Made by a program: the position numbers and the translations under genes. DNA of 64,000 nucleotides. Source: Rhipicephalus microplus. Lineage: Eukaryota; Arthropoda; Arachnida; Ixodida; Ixodidae. Location: contig NC_134707.1 in NCBI RefSeq assembly GCF_043290135.1, forward strand, positions 140,059,319 through 140,123,318. The letters are read 5' to 3'. Shown here piece after piece: positions 1 through 12,726 of the stretch (position 1 is the stretch's first letter; each line of letters opens with the position of its first letter). Under the pieces are notes generated by a model that saw nothing but the letters and a program-made list of their open reading frames with translations, searched no databases and had not been told where the DNA came from.

Positions 1-656
1 CAAAACTGAGTATGCGGGTGTGCATTCAAAACGAGTATACGCGTGCACATTCAAAAACGAGTACGCGTGTCCATGCTCAAAAACGCGTACGCGCGTGCGC
101 ATTCGACAACGAGCACGCGCGTGCCTATTCAAAAACGAGTATGCGCGTGTGCATTCAAATACGAGTATGCGTGGGCGCATTAAAAAACGAGTATGCGATT
201 GCCTTTTCCAAAACGAGTATGCGCGTGTGCATTCAAAAACGAGTATGCGCGTGCCTATTCCAAAACGAGTATGCGCGTGTGCATTCAAAAACGAGTATGC
301 GCGTGCGTATTCTAAACGAGTATACGCGTGCGCAATCAAAAACGAGTACGCGGGTGCCTGTTCAAAAACGCGTATACGCGTGCGCATTCAAAAACGAGTA
401 TGCACGTGCCTATTCGAAAAAGAGTATGCGCGTGTGCATTCCAAAACGAGTATGCGCGTGCCTATTCCAAAACGAGTATGCGCGTGTTCATTCAAAAACG
501 AGTATGCGCGTGCGCATTCAAAAACGAGTACGCGCGTGCCTATTCTAAACGAATATGCGCGTGTGCATTCAAAAACGAGTATGCGTGTGCGCGTTCAAAA
601 ACGAGTATGCGCGTGCTTATTCCAAAACGGGTATGCGCATGTGCATTCAAAAACGA
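1..656 (+). repeat. 26-bp minisatellite, about 25 units
   Basis: A 26-bp unit recurs head to tail: ACGA starts at 31 and 57 and then at 26-base steps, with occasional 25-base units. Each unit has a core close to GTATGCGCGTGTGCAT followed by a TTCAAAA-type tail. Units differ mainly just after the CGCGTG: TGCAT, CGCAT and CCTAT variants follow one another, and near 490-650 they tend to cycle every three units (78 bp). The left edge lies outside the window, so the array is longer than seen. All three forward frames stay open for long stretches because 26 is not divisible by 3 and the unit rarely makes a stop. That produces several overlapping frames with no sign of a real gene. The unit is rich in CpG and in alternating purine-pyrimidine sequence. 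It is unrelated to the neighbouring 15-bp unit. Confidence 0.95.
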
Positions 657-1410
657 AACTCTGCAACTAGAAAATCCACAACTATAAACTCAAGTAGAAA
701 CCCCCCAACTGGAAACTCCGCAACTAGAAACTCCGCAACTAGAAAATCCACAACTAGAAATTTCACAACTAGAAACTCCCCAACAAGAAACTCCACAACT
801 AGAAACTCCACAACTAGAAACTCCACAACTAGAGACTGCACAACTAGAGACTTTGCATTTAGAAACTCCTCAGATAGAAACTACACAACTAGAAACTCCA
901 CGACTAGAGATTCTATAAGTAGAAACTCCGCAGCTAAAATTTCCACAACTACAAACTCCACAACTAGAAACTCCACAACTAGGAACTCTGCAAATAGAAA
1001 ATCTACAACAAGGAACTCGAAAACTAAAAACTCCAACTAGAAACTCTACAACTAGAGACTTCACAACTAGAAACTCCACAAATAGACACTCCACAACTAG
1101 AAACTCCACAACTAGAGACTCCACAACTAGGAACTCCAAAATTGAGACTCCACAACTAGAAACTACACAGATTGAAATTCCACAACTAGAAACTTCACAA
1201 CTGGAAACTCCGCAACTAGAAACTCTGCAACTAGAAACTTTACAGCTAGAAACTCCACAACTTGAGACTTCGCAAATAGAAACTCGTCAACTGGAAACTC
1301 AACCACTAGAAATTCCACAGCTAGAAACTCCACAACTAGAAACTCCACAACTTGAAACCCAACAAATAGATACTACACAACTACAGACTCCACAACTTGA
1401 AGCACCACAA
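654..1410 (-). repeat. Terminal segment, inverted collinear copy of right-arm sequence
   Basis: Read on the minus strand, this block carries rare variant units in the same order as right-arm sequence from about 18,570 to 19,260. The order is: a TTGGGTTTCAAG unit (1,345-1,360), an AATCTGTGTAG unit (around 1,165-1,181), a short GTTTCTAGTTGGAGTTTTTAG unit pair (around 1,030-1,045), a TAGAATCTCTAG unit (around 905), and a CTTGAGTTTATAGTTG unit (around 685-695). These markers recur many times in the right arm. I saw the AATCTGTGTAG marker only here in the left arm. The block therefore belongs to the right-arm family although it lies at the far left edge. Shared ancestry is clear; the mechanism is inference. 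Confidence 0.8.
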
Positions 1411-2459
1411 CTAGATACTCCACAATTACAAATTCCGCAACTAGAAACTCCACAACTAGAAACTCCTCAACTAGAAACTCCCCACTAGAAACTTCACAAC
1501 TAGAATCTCTGCAACTAGTAACTCCGCATCTAGAAACTCTGCAACTAGAAACTCCGCAACTAGAAACTCCACAGCTAGAAACCCCACAACTATAAACTTC
1601 ACAACTAGCAACTCAACAACTAGAGACTGCACAACTAGAGACTCCGCCACTAGAAACTCCACAACTAGTAACTCCGCAACTACAAACTCTGCAACTAGAA
1701 ACTCCGCAACTAGAAACTCCACAGCTAGAAACTCCACAACTTCAAACACCACAACTAGATACTCCACAACTACAAATTCCACAACTAGAGACTCCACAAC
1801 TAGAAACACCACATCTAGAAACTCCGCAACAACAAACTCTGCAACCAGAAACTCCACAACTAGAATTTCCACAGCTAGAGACTCAACAACTAGAGGCTCC
1901 TCAACTAAAAGCTCCACAACTAGAAACTCTGACACTTGAAACCCGACAACTAGAAACTCAACAACTAGAAACTCCACACCTATAAATTCCTCAACTTGAA
2001 ACTCCACAACTAAAACTCCACAACTAGAAACTCCACAACTAGAAACTCCGCAACTAGAAACTCCCCAACTAGAAACTCCACAACTAGATTCTCCACAACT
2101 ACAAATTCCACAACTAGAAACTCCACAACTAGAAACTCCACAACTTGAAACTCCGCAACTAGAAACTCCACAGCTAGAAACTCCACAACTTGAGACTTCG
2201 CAACAAGAAGCTTGGCAACTAGAATCTCCACAACTAGAAACTCTGCAACTAGAAACTCCGCAACTACAAACTCCGCAACTAGAAACTCCACAGCTAGAAA
2301 CTCCACAACTAGAAACTCCACAACTTGAGAGTTCGCAACTGGAAACCCCACAACTAGAAACTCCACAACTAGAGACTCCACAACTAGAAACTCCACCACT
2401 AGAAACTCCACAACTACGATTCTCACAACTAGAAACTCAACAACTAGAAACTCCGCAAG
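1411..2459 (-). repeat. 15-bp satellite, no local tandem HOR found
   Basis: The sequence is the same 15-bp unit throughout. The stretch 1,471-2,007 carries the same series of unit variants as 13,495-14,007 and 15,289-15,801. Sequence from about 2,010 onward resembles 7,963-8,445 and 10,115-10,786. I see no period that repeats within the block itself, so it looks like a mosaic of pieces that are amplified elsewhere in the arm. No gene-like sequence is present. Confidence 0.7.
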
Positions 2460-4968
2460 TGGAAACTGTGCAACTAGAAACTCCGCAACTAGAAACTCCA
2501 CAGCTAGAAACCCCACAACTATAAACTTCACAACTAGCAACTCAACAACTAGAGACTGCACAACTAGAGACTCCGCAACTAGAAACTCCACAGCTAGTAA
2601 CTCCGCAACTAGAAACTCCACAACTTGAAACTCCGCCACTAGAATCTCCACAACTAGAAAACTCCGCCACTAGAAACTCTGCAACTAGAAACTCCACCAC
2701 TAGAAACTCCACAACTACGAACCTCACAACTAGAAACTCAACAACTAGAAACTACGCCACTAGAAACTGTGCAACTAGAAACTCCGCAACTAGAAACTCC
2801 ACAGCTAGAAACCCCACAACTATAAACTTCACAACTAGCAACTCAACAACTAGAGACTGCACAACTAGAGACTCCGCAACTAGAAACTCCACAGCTAGTA
2901 ACTCCGCAACTAGAAAATCCATAACTTGAAACTCCGCCACTAGAATCTCCACAACTAGAAAACTCCGCAACTAGAAACTCCACAGCTAGAAACTCCACAA
3001 CTTGAGACTTCGCAAATAGAAACTCGTCAACTAGAAACTCAACAACTACAAACTCCACAGCTAGAAACTCCACAACTAGAAACTCCACAACTTTAGAGTT
3101 CGCAACTAGAAACCCCACAACTAGAAACTCCACAACTAGAGACTCCACAACTAGAAACTCCACCACTAGAAACTCCACAACTACGAACCTCACAACTAGA
3201 AACTCAACAACTAGAAACTCCGCCACTAGAAACTGTGCAACTAGAAACTCCGCAACTAGAAACTCCACAGCTAGAAACCCCACAACTATAAACTTCACAA
3301 CTAGCAACTCAACAACTAGAGACTGCACAACTAGAGACTCCGCAACTAGAAACTCCACAGCTAGTAACTCCGCAACTAGAAACTCCACAACTTGAAACTC
3401 CGCCACTAGAATCTCCAAAACTAGAAAACTCCGCCACTGGAAACTCTGCAACTAGAAACTCCACCACTAGAAACTCCACAACTACGAACCTCACAACTAG
3501 AAACTCAACAACTAGAAACTACGCCACTAGAAACTGTGCAACTAGAAACTCCGCAACTAGAAACTCCACAGCTAGAAACCCCACAACTATAAACTTCACA
3601 ACTAGCAACTCAACAACTAGAGACTGCACAACTAGAGACTCCGCAACTAGAAACTCCACAGCTAGTAACTCCGCAACTAGAAAATCCATAACTTGAAACT
3701 CCGCCACTAGAATCTCCACAACTAGAAAACTCCGCAACTAGAAACTCCACAGCTAGAAACTCCACAACTTGAGACTTCGCAAATAGAAACTCGTCAACTA
3801 GAAACTCAACAACTACAAACTCCACAGCTAGAAACTCCACAACTAGAAACTCCACAACTTTAGAGTTCGCAACTAGAAACCCCACAACTAGAAACTCCAC
3901 AACTAGAGACTCCACTACTAGAAACTCCACCACTAGAAACTCCACAACTACGAACCTCACAACTAGAAACTCAACAACTAGAAACTCCGCCACTAGAAAC
4001 TGTGCAACTAGAAACTCCGCAACCAGAAACTCCACAGCTAGAAACCCCACAACTATAAACTTCACAACTAGCAACTCAACAACTAGAGACTGCACAACTA
4101 GAGACTCCGCAACTAGAAACTCCACAGCTAGTAACTCCGCAACTAGAAACTCCACAACTTGAAACTCCGCCACTAGAATCTCCACAACTAGAAAACTCCG
4201 CCACTAGAAACTCTGCAACTAGAAACTCCACCACTAGAAACTCCACAACTACGAACCTCACAACTAGAAACTCAACAACTAGAAACTACGCCACTAGAAA
4301 CTGTGCAACTAGAAACTCCGCAACTAGAAACTCCACAGCTAGAAACCCCACAACTATAAACTTCACAACTAGCAACTCAACAACTAGAGACTGCACAACT
4401 AGAGACTCCGCAGCTAGAAACTCCACAGCTAGTAACTCCGCAACTAGAAAATCCATAACTTGAAACTCCGCCACTAGAATCTCTACAACTAGAAAACTCC
4501 GCAACTAGAAACTCCACAGCTAGAAACTCCACAACTTGAGACTTCGCAAATAGAAACTCGTCAACTAGAAACTCAACAACTACAAACTCCACAGCTAGAA
4601 ACTCCACAACTAGAAACTCCACAACTTTAGAGTTCGCAACTAGAAACCCCACAACTAGAAACTCCACAACTAGAGACTCCACAACTAGAAACTCCACCAC
4701 TAGAAACTCCACAACTACGAACCTCACAACTAGAAACTCAACAACTAGAAACTCCGCCACTAGAAACTGTGCAACTAGAAACTCCGCAACCAGAAACTCC
4801 ACAGCTAAAAACCCCACAACTATAAACTTCACAACTAGCAACTCAACAACTAGAGACTGCACAACTAGAGACTCCGCAACTAGAAACTCCACAGCAAGTA
4901 ACTCCGCAACTAGAAAATCCATAACTTGAAACTCCGCCACTAGAATCTCCACAACTAGAAAACTCCGC
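2460..4968 (-). repeat. 767-bp higher-order repeat, about 3.3 copies
   Basis: The marker CTATAAACTTCACAAC occurs at 2,519, 2,820, 3,286, 3,587 and onward, giving alternate spacings of 301 and 466 bp that sum to 767. Neighbouring variants, including a TTTAGAGTTCGC unit and a CCATAACTTG unit, repeat at the same 767-bp step. 301 and 466 are each a multiple of 15 plus one, and each half holds a 16-bp unit (CTAGAAAACTCCG type). So the HOR arose from two related half-units and was then amplified as a pair. Differences between copies are few single-base changes, such as a CCAGAAACT unit in some copies. Similarity at this step ends near 4,968. Confidence 0.85.
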
Positions 4969-7900
4969 AACTAGAAACTCCACAGCTAGAAACTCCACAA
5001 CTTGAAACACCACAACTAGATACTCCACAACTACAAATTCCACAACTAGAAACTCCACAACTAGAAACTCCACAACTAGAAACTCCGCAACTAGAAACTC
5101 CACAGCTAGAAACTCCACAACTTGAGACTTCGCAACAAGAAACTCGGCAACTAGAATCTCCACAACTAGAAACTCTGCAACTAGAAACTCCGCAACTACA
5201 AACTCCACATCTAGAAACTCCACAACTTGAGACTTCCCAACAAGAAACCCGGCAACTAGAATCTCCGCAACTAGAAACTCTGCAACTAGAAACTCCGCAA
5301 CTACAAACTCAACAACTAGAAACTCCACAGCTAGAAACTCCACAACTAGAAACTCCGCAACTTGAGAGTTCGCCACTAGAAACTCTACAACTAGAAACTC
5401 CACAACTAGAGACTTCACAACTAGAAACTCCACCACTAGAAATTCCACAACTACAAACCTCACAACTAGAAACTCCATAACTAGAAACTCCGCAACTGGA
5501 ATTTCCACAGCCAGAAACTCTACAACTTAAAATCCACATCTAGAAACTCCGCAACAACAAAATCTGCAACTAGAAACTCCACAACTAGAATTTCCACAGC
5601 TAGAGACTCAACAACTAGAGACTTCTCAACTAAAAGCTCCACAACTAGACACTCCACAACTAGAAACTCCGCAACTAGAAACCCGACAACTAAAAACTCA
5701 ACAACTACAACCTCCAAACCTATTAATTCCTCCACTTGAAACTCCGCAACTAAAACTCCACAACTAGAAACTCCACAACTAGAAACTCAACAACTGGAAA
5801 CTCCGCAACTAGAAACTCCCAAGCTAGAAACTCTACAACTAGAAACTCAACAACTAGAAACTCCGCTACTAGAAACTGTGCAACTAGAAACTCCGCAACT
5901 AGAAACTCCACAGCTAGAAACCCCACAACTATAAACTCCACAACAAGCAACTCAACAACTAGAGACTGCACAACTACAAACTCCGCAACTAGAAACTCCA
6001 CAGCTAGAAACTCCACAACTTGAGACTTCGCAAATAGAAACTCGTCAACTAGAAACTCAACAACTACAAACTCCACAGCTAGAAACTCCACAACTAGAAA
6101 CTCCACAACTTTAGAGTTCGCAACTAGAAACCCCACAACTAGAAACTCCACAACTAGAGACTCCACAACTAGAAACTCCACCACTAGAAACTCCACAACT
6201 ACGAACCTCACAACTAGAAACTCAACAACTAGAAACTCCGCCACTAGAAACTGTGCAACTAGAAACTCCGCAACTAGAAACTCCACAGCTAGAAACCCCA
6301 CAACTATAAACTTCACAATTAGCAACTCAACAACTTGAGACTGCACAACTAGAGACTCCGCAACTAGAAACTCCACAGCTAGTAACTCCGCAACTAGAAA
6401 ATCCATAACTTGAAACTCCGCCACTCGAATCTCCACAACTAGAAAACTCCGCAACTAGAAACTCCACAGCTAGAAACTCCACAACTTGAAACACCACAAC
6501 TAGATACTCCACAACTACAAATTCCACAACTAGAAACTCCACAACTAGAAACTCCACAACTAGAAACTCCGCAACTAGAAACTCCACAGCTAGAAACTCC
6601 ACAACTTGAGACTTCGCAACAAGAAACTCGGCAACTAGAATCTCCACAACTAGAAACTCTGCAACTAGAAACTCCGCAACTACAAACTCCACAGCTAGAA
6701 ACTCCACAACTTGAGACTTCGCAAATAGAAACTCGTCAACTAGAAACTCAACAACTAGAAACTCCACAGCTAGAGAGCTCACCACTAGAAACTCCACAAC
6801 TAGAAACTCCACAACTAGAGACTCCACAACTAGAAACTTCACCACTAGAAATTCCACAACTACAAACCTCACAACTAGAAACTCCACAACTAGAAACTCC
6901 GACACTGGAAACTCCACAGCCAGAAACTCTACAACTAGAAAAACCACTTCTAGAAACTCCGCAACAACAAACTCTGCAACTAGAAACTCCATAACTAGAA
7001 TTTCCACAGCTAGAGACTCAACAACTAGAGACTCCTCAACTAAAAGCTCCACAACTAGACACTCCACAACTAGAAACTCCGCAACTAGAAACCCGACAAC
7101 TAGAAACTCAACAACTACAAACTCCACACCTATAAAGTCCTCAACTTGAAACTCCACAACTAAAACTCCACAACTAGAAACTCCACAACTAGAAACTCCA
7201 CAACTTGAAACTCCGCAACTAGAAACTCCCCAACTAGGAACTCCACAACTAGAAACTCTGCAGCTAGAAACTCTGCAAATAGAAACTCTGCAACTAGAAA
7301 CTCCACAACTAGAAAACCCTCAACTATAAACTTCACAACTAGAAACTCAACAACTAGAGACTGCACAACTAGAAACTCCGCAACTAGAAACTCCGCAGCT
7401 AGAAACTCCGCAACTAGAAACTCCACAACTTAATACTCTGCAACTCGAAACTCTGCAACTAGAAAATCCACAGATAGAAACTCCACAACTTGAAACACCA
7501 CAACTAAATACTCCACAACTACAAATTCCACAACTAGAAACTCCACCACTTGAAACTCCACAACTAGAAACTCCACAGCTAGAAACTCCACAACTTGAGA
7601 CTTCCCAACAAGAAACCCGGCAACTAGAATCTCCGCAACTAGAAACTCTGCAACTAGAAACTCCGCAACTACAAACTCCGCAACTAGAAACTCCACAGCT
7701 AGAAACTCCACAACTTGAGACTTCGCAAATAGAAACTCGTCAACTAGAAACTCAACAACTAGAAACTCCACAGCTAGAAACTCCACAACTAGAAACTCCG
7801 CAACTTGAGAGTTCGCCACTAGAAACTCTACAACTAGAAACTCCGCAACTAGAGACTTCAAAACTAGAAACTCCACCACTAGAAATTCCACAACTACAAA

Positions 7901-8044
7901 CCTCACAACTAGAAACTCCATAACTAGAAACTCCGCAACTGGAATTTCCACAGCCAGAAACTCTACAACTTAAAAACCACATCTAGAAACTCCGCAACAA
8001 CAAAATCGGCAACTAGAATCTCCACAACTAGAAACTCTGCAACT
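4969..8044 (-). repeat. Mosaic 15-bp satellite with a diverged copy of the 2.34-kb HOR
   Basis: All satellite. The part from about 6,000 to 7,975 matches the later 2,341-bp HOR at an offset of 2,685 bp: the block ending at 6,454 matches the one ending at 9,139, 6,327-7,157 matches 9,012-9,842, and 7,160-7,426 matches 9,845-10,111. The block 7,430-7,951 matches 12,456-12,977. The 344-bp excess over 2,341 marks extra satellite between copies. The first kilobase (about 4,969-5,735) holds variant series also found near 7,430-7,975 and 12,780-13,216. I see nothing that is not satellite. Confidence 0.7.
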
Positions 8045-11000
8045 AGAAACTCCTCAACTACAAACTCCGCAACTAGAAACTCCACAGCTAGAAACTCCAC
8101 AACTAGAAACTCCACAACTTGAGAGTTCGCATCTAGAAACCCCACAACTAGAAACTCCACAACTAGAGACTCCACAACTAGAAACTCCACCACTAAAAAC
8201 TCCACAACTACGAACCTCACAACTAGAAACTCAACAACTAGAAACTCCGCAAGTGGAAACTGTGCAACTAGAAACTCCGCAACTAGAAACTCCACAGCTA
8301 GAAACCCCACAACTATAAACTTCACAACTAGCAACTCAACAACTAGAGACTGCACAACTAGAGACTCCGCAACTAGAAACTCCACAGCTAGTAACTCCGC
8401 AACTAGAAACTCCACAACTTGAAACTCCGCCACTAGAATCTCCACAACTAGAAAACTCCGCCACTAAAAACTCTGCAACTAGAAACTCCACCACTAGAAA
8501 CTCCACAACTACGAACCTCACAACTAGAAACTCAACAACTAGAAACTCCGCCACTAGAAACTGTGCAACTAGAAACTCCGCAACTAGAAACTCCACAGCT
8601 AGAAACCCCACAACTATAAACTTCACAACTAGCAACTCAACAACTAGAGACTGCACAACTACAAACTCCGCAACTAGAAACTCCACAGCTAGAAACTCCA
8701 CAACTTGAGACTTCGCAAATAGAAACTCGTCAACTAGAAACTCAACAACTACAAACTCCACAGCTAGAAACTCCACAACTAGAAACTCCACAACTTTAGA
8801 GTTCGCAACTAGAAACCCCACAACTAGAAACTCCACAACTAGAGACTCCACAACTAGAAACTCCACCACTAGAAACTCCACAACTACGAACCTCACAACT
8901 AGAAACTCAACAACTAGAAACTCCGCCACTAGAAACTGTGCAACTAGAAACTCCGAAACTAGAAACTCCACAGCTAGAAACCCCACAACTATACACTTCA
9001 CAACTAGCAACTCAACAACTAGAGACTGCAAAACTAGAGACTCCGCAACTAGAAACTCCACAGCTAGTAACTCCGCAACTAGAAAATCCATAACTTGAAA
9101 CTCCGCCACTAGAATCTCCACAACTAGAAAACTCCGCAACTAGAAACTCCACAGCTAGAAACTCCACAACTTTAAACACCACAACTAGATACTCCACAAC
9201 TACAAATTCCACAACTAGAAACTCCACAACTAGAAACTCCACAACTAGAAACTCCGCAACTAGAAACTCCACAGCTAGAAACTCCACAACTTGAGACTTC
9301 GCAACAAGAAACTCGGCAACTAGAATCTCCACAACTAGAAACTCTTCAACTAGAAACTCCGCAACTACAAACTCCACAGCTAGAAACTCCACAACTTGAG
9401 ACTTCGCAAATAGAAACTCGTCAACTAGAAACTCAACAACTAGAAACTCCACAGCTAGAGAGCTCACCACTAGAAAATCCACAACTAGAAACTCCACAAC
9501 TAGAGACTCCACAACTAGAAACTCCACCACTAGAAATTCCACAACTACAAACCTCACAACTAGAAACTCCACAACCAGAAACTCCGACACTGGAATCTCC
9601 ACAGCCAGAAACTCTACAACTAGAAAAACCACTTCTAGAAACTCCGCAACAACAAACTCTGCAACTAGAAACTCCATAACTAGAATTTCCACAGCTAGAG
9701 ACTCAACAACTAGAGACTCCTCAACTAAAAGCTCCACAACTAGGCACTCCACAACTAGAAACTCCGCAACTAGAAACCCGACAACTAGAAACTCAGCAAC
9801 TACAAACTCCACACCTATAAATTCCTCAACTTGAAACTCCACAACTAAAACTCCACAACTAGAAACTCCACAACTAGAAACTCCACAACTAGAAACTCCG
9901 CAACTAAAAACTCCCCAACTAGGAACTCCACAACTAGAAACTCTGCAGCTAGAAACTCTGCAAATAGAAACTCCGCAACTAGAAACTCCACAACTAGAAA
10001 ACCCTCAACTATAAACTTCACAACTAGAAACTCAACAACTAGAGACTGCACAACTAGAAACTCCGCAACTAGAAACTCCGCAGCTAGAAACTCCGCAACT
10101 AGAAACTCCACAACTTAATACTCTGCAACTCGAAACTCTGCAACTAGAAAATCCACAGCTAGAAACTCCACAACTTGAAACACCACAACTAAATACTCCA
10201 CAACTACAAATTCCACAACTAGAAACTCCACAACTTGAAACTCCACAACTAGAAACTCCACAGCTAGAAACTCCACAACTTGAGACTTCCCAACAAGAAA
10301 CCCGGCAACTAGAATCTCCGCAACTAGAAACTCTGCAACTAGAAACTCCGCAACTACAAACTCCGCAACTAGAAACTCCACAGCTAGAAACTCCGCAACT
10401 ACAAACTCCGCAACTAGAAACTCCACAGCTAGAAACTCCACAACTAGAAACTCCACAACTTGAGAGTTCGCAACTAGAAACCCCACAACTAGAAACTCCA
10501 CAACTAGAGACTCCACAACTAGAAACTCCACCACTAAAAACTCCACAACTACGAACCTCACAACTAGAAACTCAACAACTAGAAACTCCGCAAGTGGAAA
10601 CTGTGCAACTAGAAACTCCGCAACTAGAAACTCCACAGCTAGAAACCCCACAACTATAAACTTCACAACTAGCAACTCAACAACTAGAGACTGCACAACT
10701 AGAGACTCCGCAACTAGAAACTCCACAGCTAGTAACTCCGCAACTAGAAACTCCACAACTTGAAACTCCGCCACTAGAATCTCCACAACTAGAAAACTCC
10801 GCCACTAAAAACTCTGCAACTAGAAACTCCACCACTAGAAACTCCACAACTACGAACCTCACAACTAGAAACTCAACAACTAGAAACTCCGCCACTAGAA
10901 ACTGTGCAACTAGAAACTCCGCAACTAGAAACTCCACAGCTAGAAACCCCACAAATATAAACTTCTCAACTAGCAACTCAACAACTAGAGACTGCACAAC

Positions 11001-12726
11001 TACAAACTCCGCAACTAGAAACTCCACAGCTAGAAACTCCACAACTTGAGACTTCGCAAATAGAAACTCGTCAACTAGAAACTCAACAACTACAAACTCC
11101 ACAGCTAGAAACTCCACAACTAGAAACTCCACAACTTTAGAGTTCGCAACTAGAAACCCCACAACTAGAAACTCCACAACTAGAGACTCCACAACTAGAA
11201 ACTCCACCACTAGAAACTCCACAACTACGAACCTCACAACTAGAAACTCAACAACTAGAAACTCCGCCACTAGAAACTGTGCAACTAGAAACTCCGAAAC
11301 TAGAAACTCCACAGCTAGAAACCCCACAACTATAAACTTCACAACTAGCAACTCAACAACTAGAGACTGCACAACTAGAGACTCCGCAACTAGAAACTCC
11401 ACAGCTAGTAACTCCGCAACTAGAAAATCCATAACTTGAAACTCCGCCACTAGAATCTCCACAACTAGAAAACTCCGCAACTAGAAACTCCACAGCTAGA
11501 AACTCCACAACTTGAAACACCACAACTAGATACTCCACAACTACAAATTCCACAACTAGAAACTCCACAACTAGAAACTCCACAACTAGAAACTCCGCAA
11601 CTAGAAACTCCACAGCTAGAAACTCCACAACTTGAGACTTCGCAACAAGAAACTCGGCAACTAGAATCTCCACAACTAGAAACTCTGCAACTAGAAACTC
11701 CGCAACTACAAACTCCACAGCTAGAAACTCCACATCTTGAGACTTCGCAAATAGAAACTCGTCAACTAGAAACTCAACAACTAGAAACTCCAAAGCTAGA
11801 AAGTCCACAACTAGAAACTCCACAACTTGAGAGCTCACCACTAGAAACTCCACAACTAGACACTCCACCACTAGAAATTCCACAACTACAAACCTCACAA
11901 CTAGAAACTCCACAACTAGAAACTCCGACACTGGAAACTCCACAGCCAGAAACTCTACAACTAGAAAAACCACTTCTAGAAACTCCGCAACAACAAACTC
12001 TGCAACTAGAAACTCCATAACTAGAATTTCCACAGCTAGAGACTCAGCAACTAGAGACTCCTCAACTAAAAGCTCCACAACTAGACACTCCACAACTAGA
12101 AACTCCGCAACTAGAAACCCGACAACTAGAAACTCAACAACTACAAACTCCACACCTATAAATTCCTCAACTTGAAACTCCACAACTAAAACTCCACAAC
12201 TAGAAACTCCACAACTAGAAACTCCACAACTAGAAACTCCGCAACTAGAAACTCCCCAACTAGAAACTCCACAACTAGAAACTCTGCAGCTAGAAACTCT
12301 GCAAATAGAAACTCCGCAACTAGAAACTCCACAACTAGAAAACCCTCAACTATAAACTTCACATTTAGAAACTCAACAACTAGAGACTGCACAACTAGAA
12401 ACTCCGCAACTAGAAACTCCGCAGCTAGAAACTCCGCAACTAGAAACTCCACAACTTAATACTCTGCAACTCGAAACTCTGCAACTAGAAAATCCACAGC
12501 TAGAAACTCCACAACTTGAAACACCACAACTAAATACTCCACAACTACAAATTCCACAACTAGAAACTCCACAACTAGAAACTCCACAACTAGAAGCTCC
12601 ACAGCTAGAAACTCCACAACTTGAGACTTCCCAACAAGAAACCCGGCAACTAGAATCTCCGCAACTAGAAACTCTGCAACTAGAAACTCCGCCACTACAA
12701 ACTCCGCAACTAGAAACTCCACAGCT
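8045..12726 (-). repeat. 2,341-bp higher-order repeat, two copies
   Basis: Two tandem copies, about 8,045-10,385 and 10,386-12,726, share the same long series of variant units at a constant offset of 2,341 bp. Examples are 8,336-9,139 with 10,677-11,480, 9,012-9,842 with 11,353-12,183, and 9,845-10,111 with 12,186-12,452. The match begins at a CAACTACAAACTCCGC unit and is lost near 12,735. The copies differ by scattered substitutions and by whole-unit changes, for example around 11,840-11,880 compared with 9,470-9,540. Related sequence precedes the pair at about 6,000-7,975. Confidence 0.82.

Noticed and set aside
1..656. Arginine/cysteine-rich protein in the 26-bp array
   Set aside because: All three forward frames are open over the same DNA and give the same 26-residue cycle shifted. 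This is expected for a stop-poor 26-bp unit and is not evidence of a gene.
1..656. CRISPR array
   Set aside because: The repeats are directly adjacent, with no unique spacers between them and no cas genes. The same holds for the 15-bp array.
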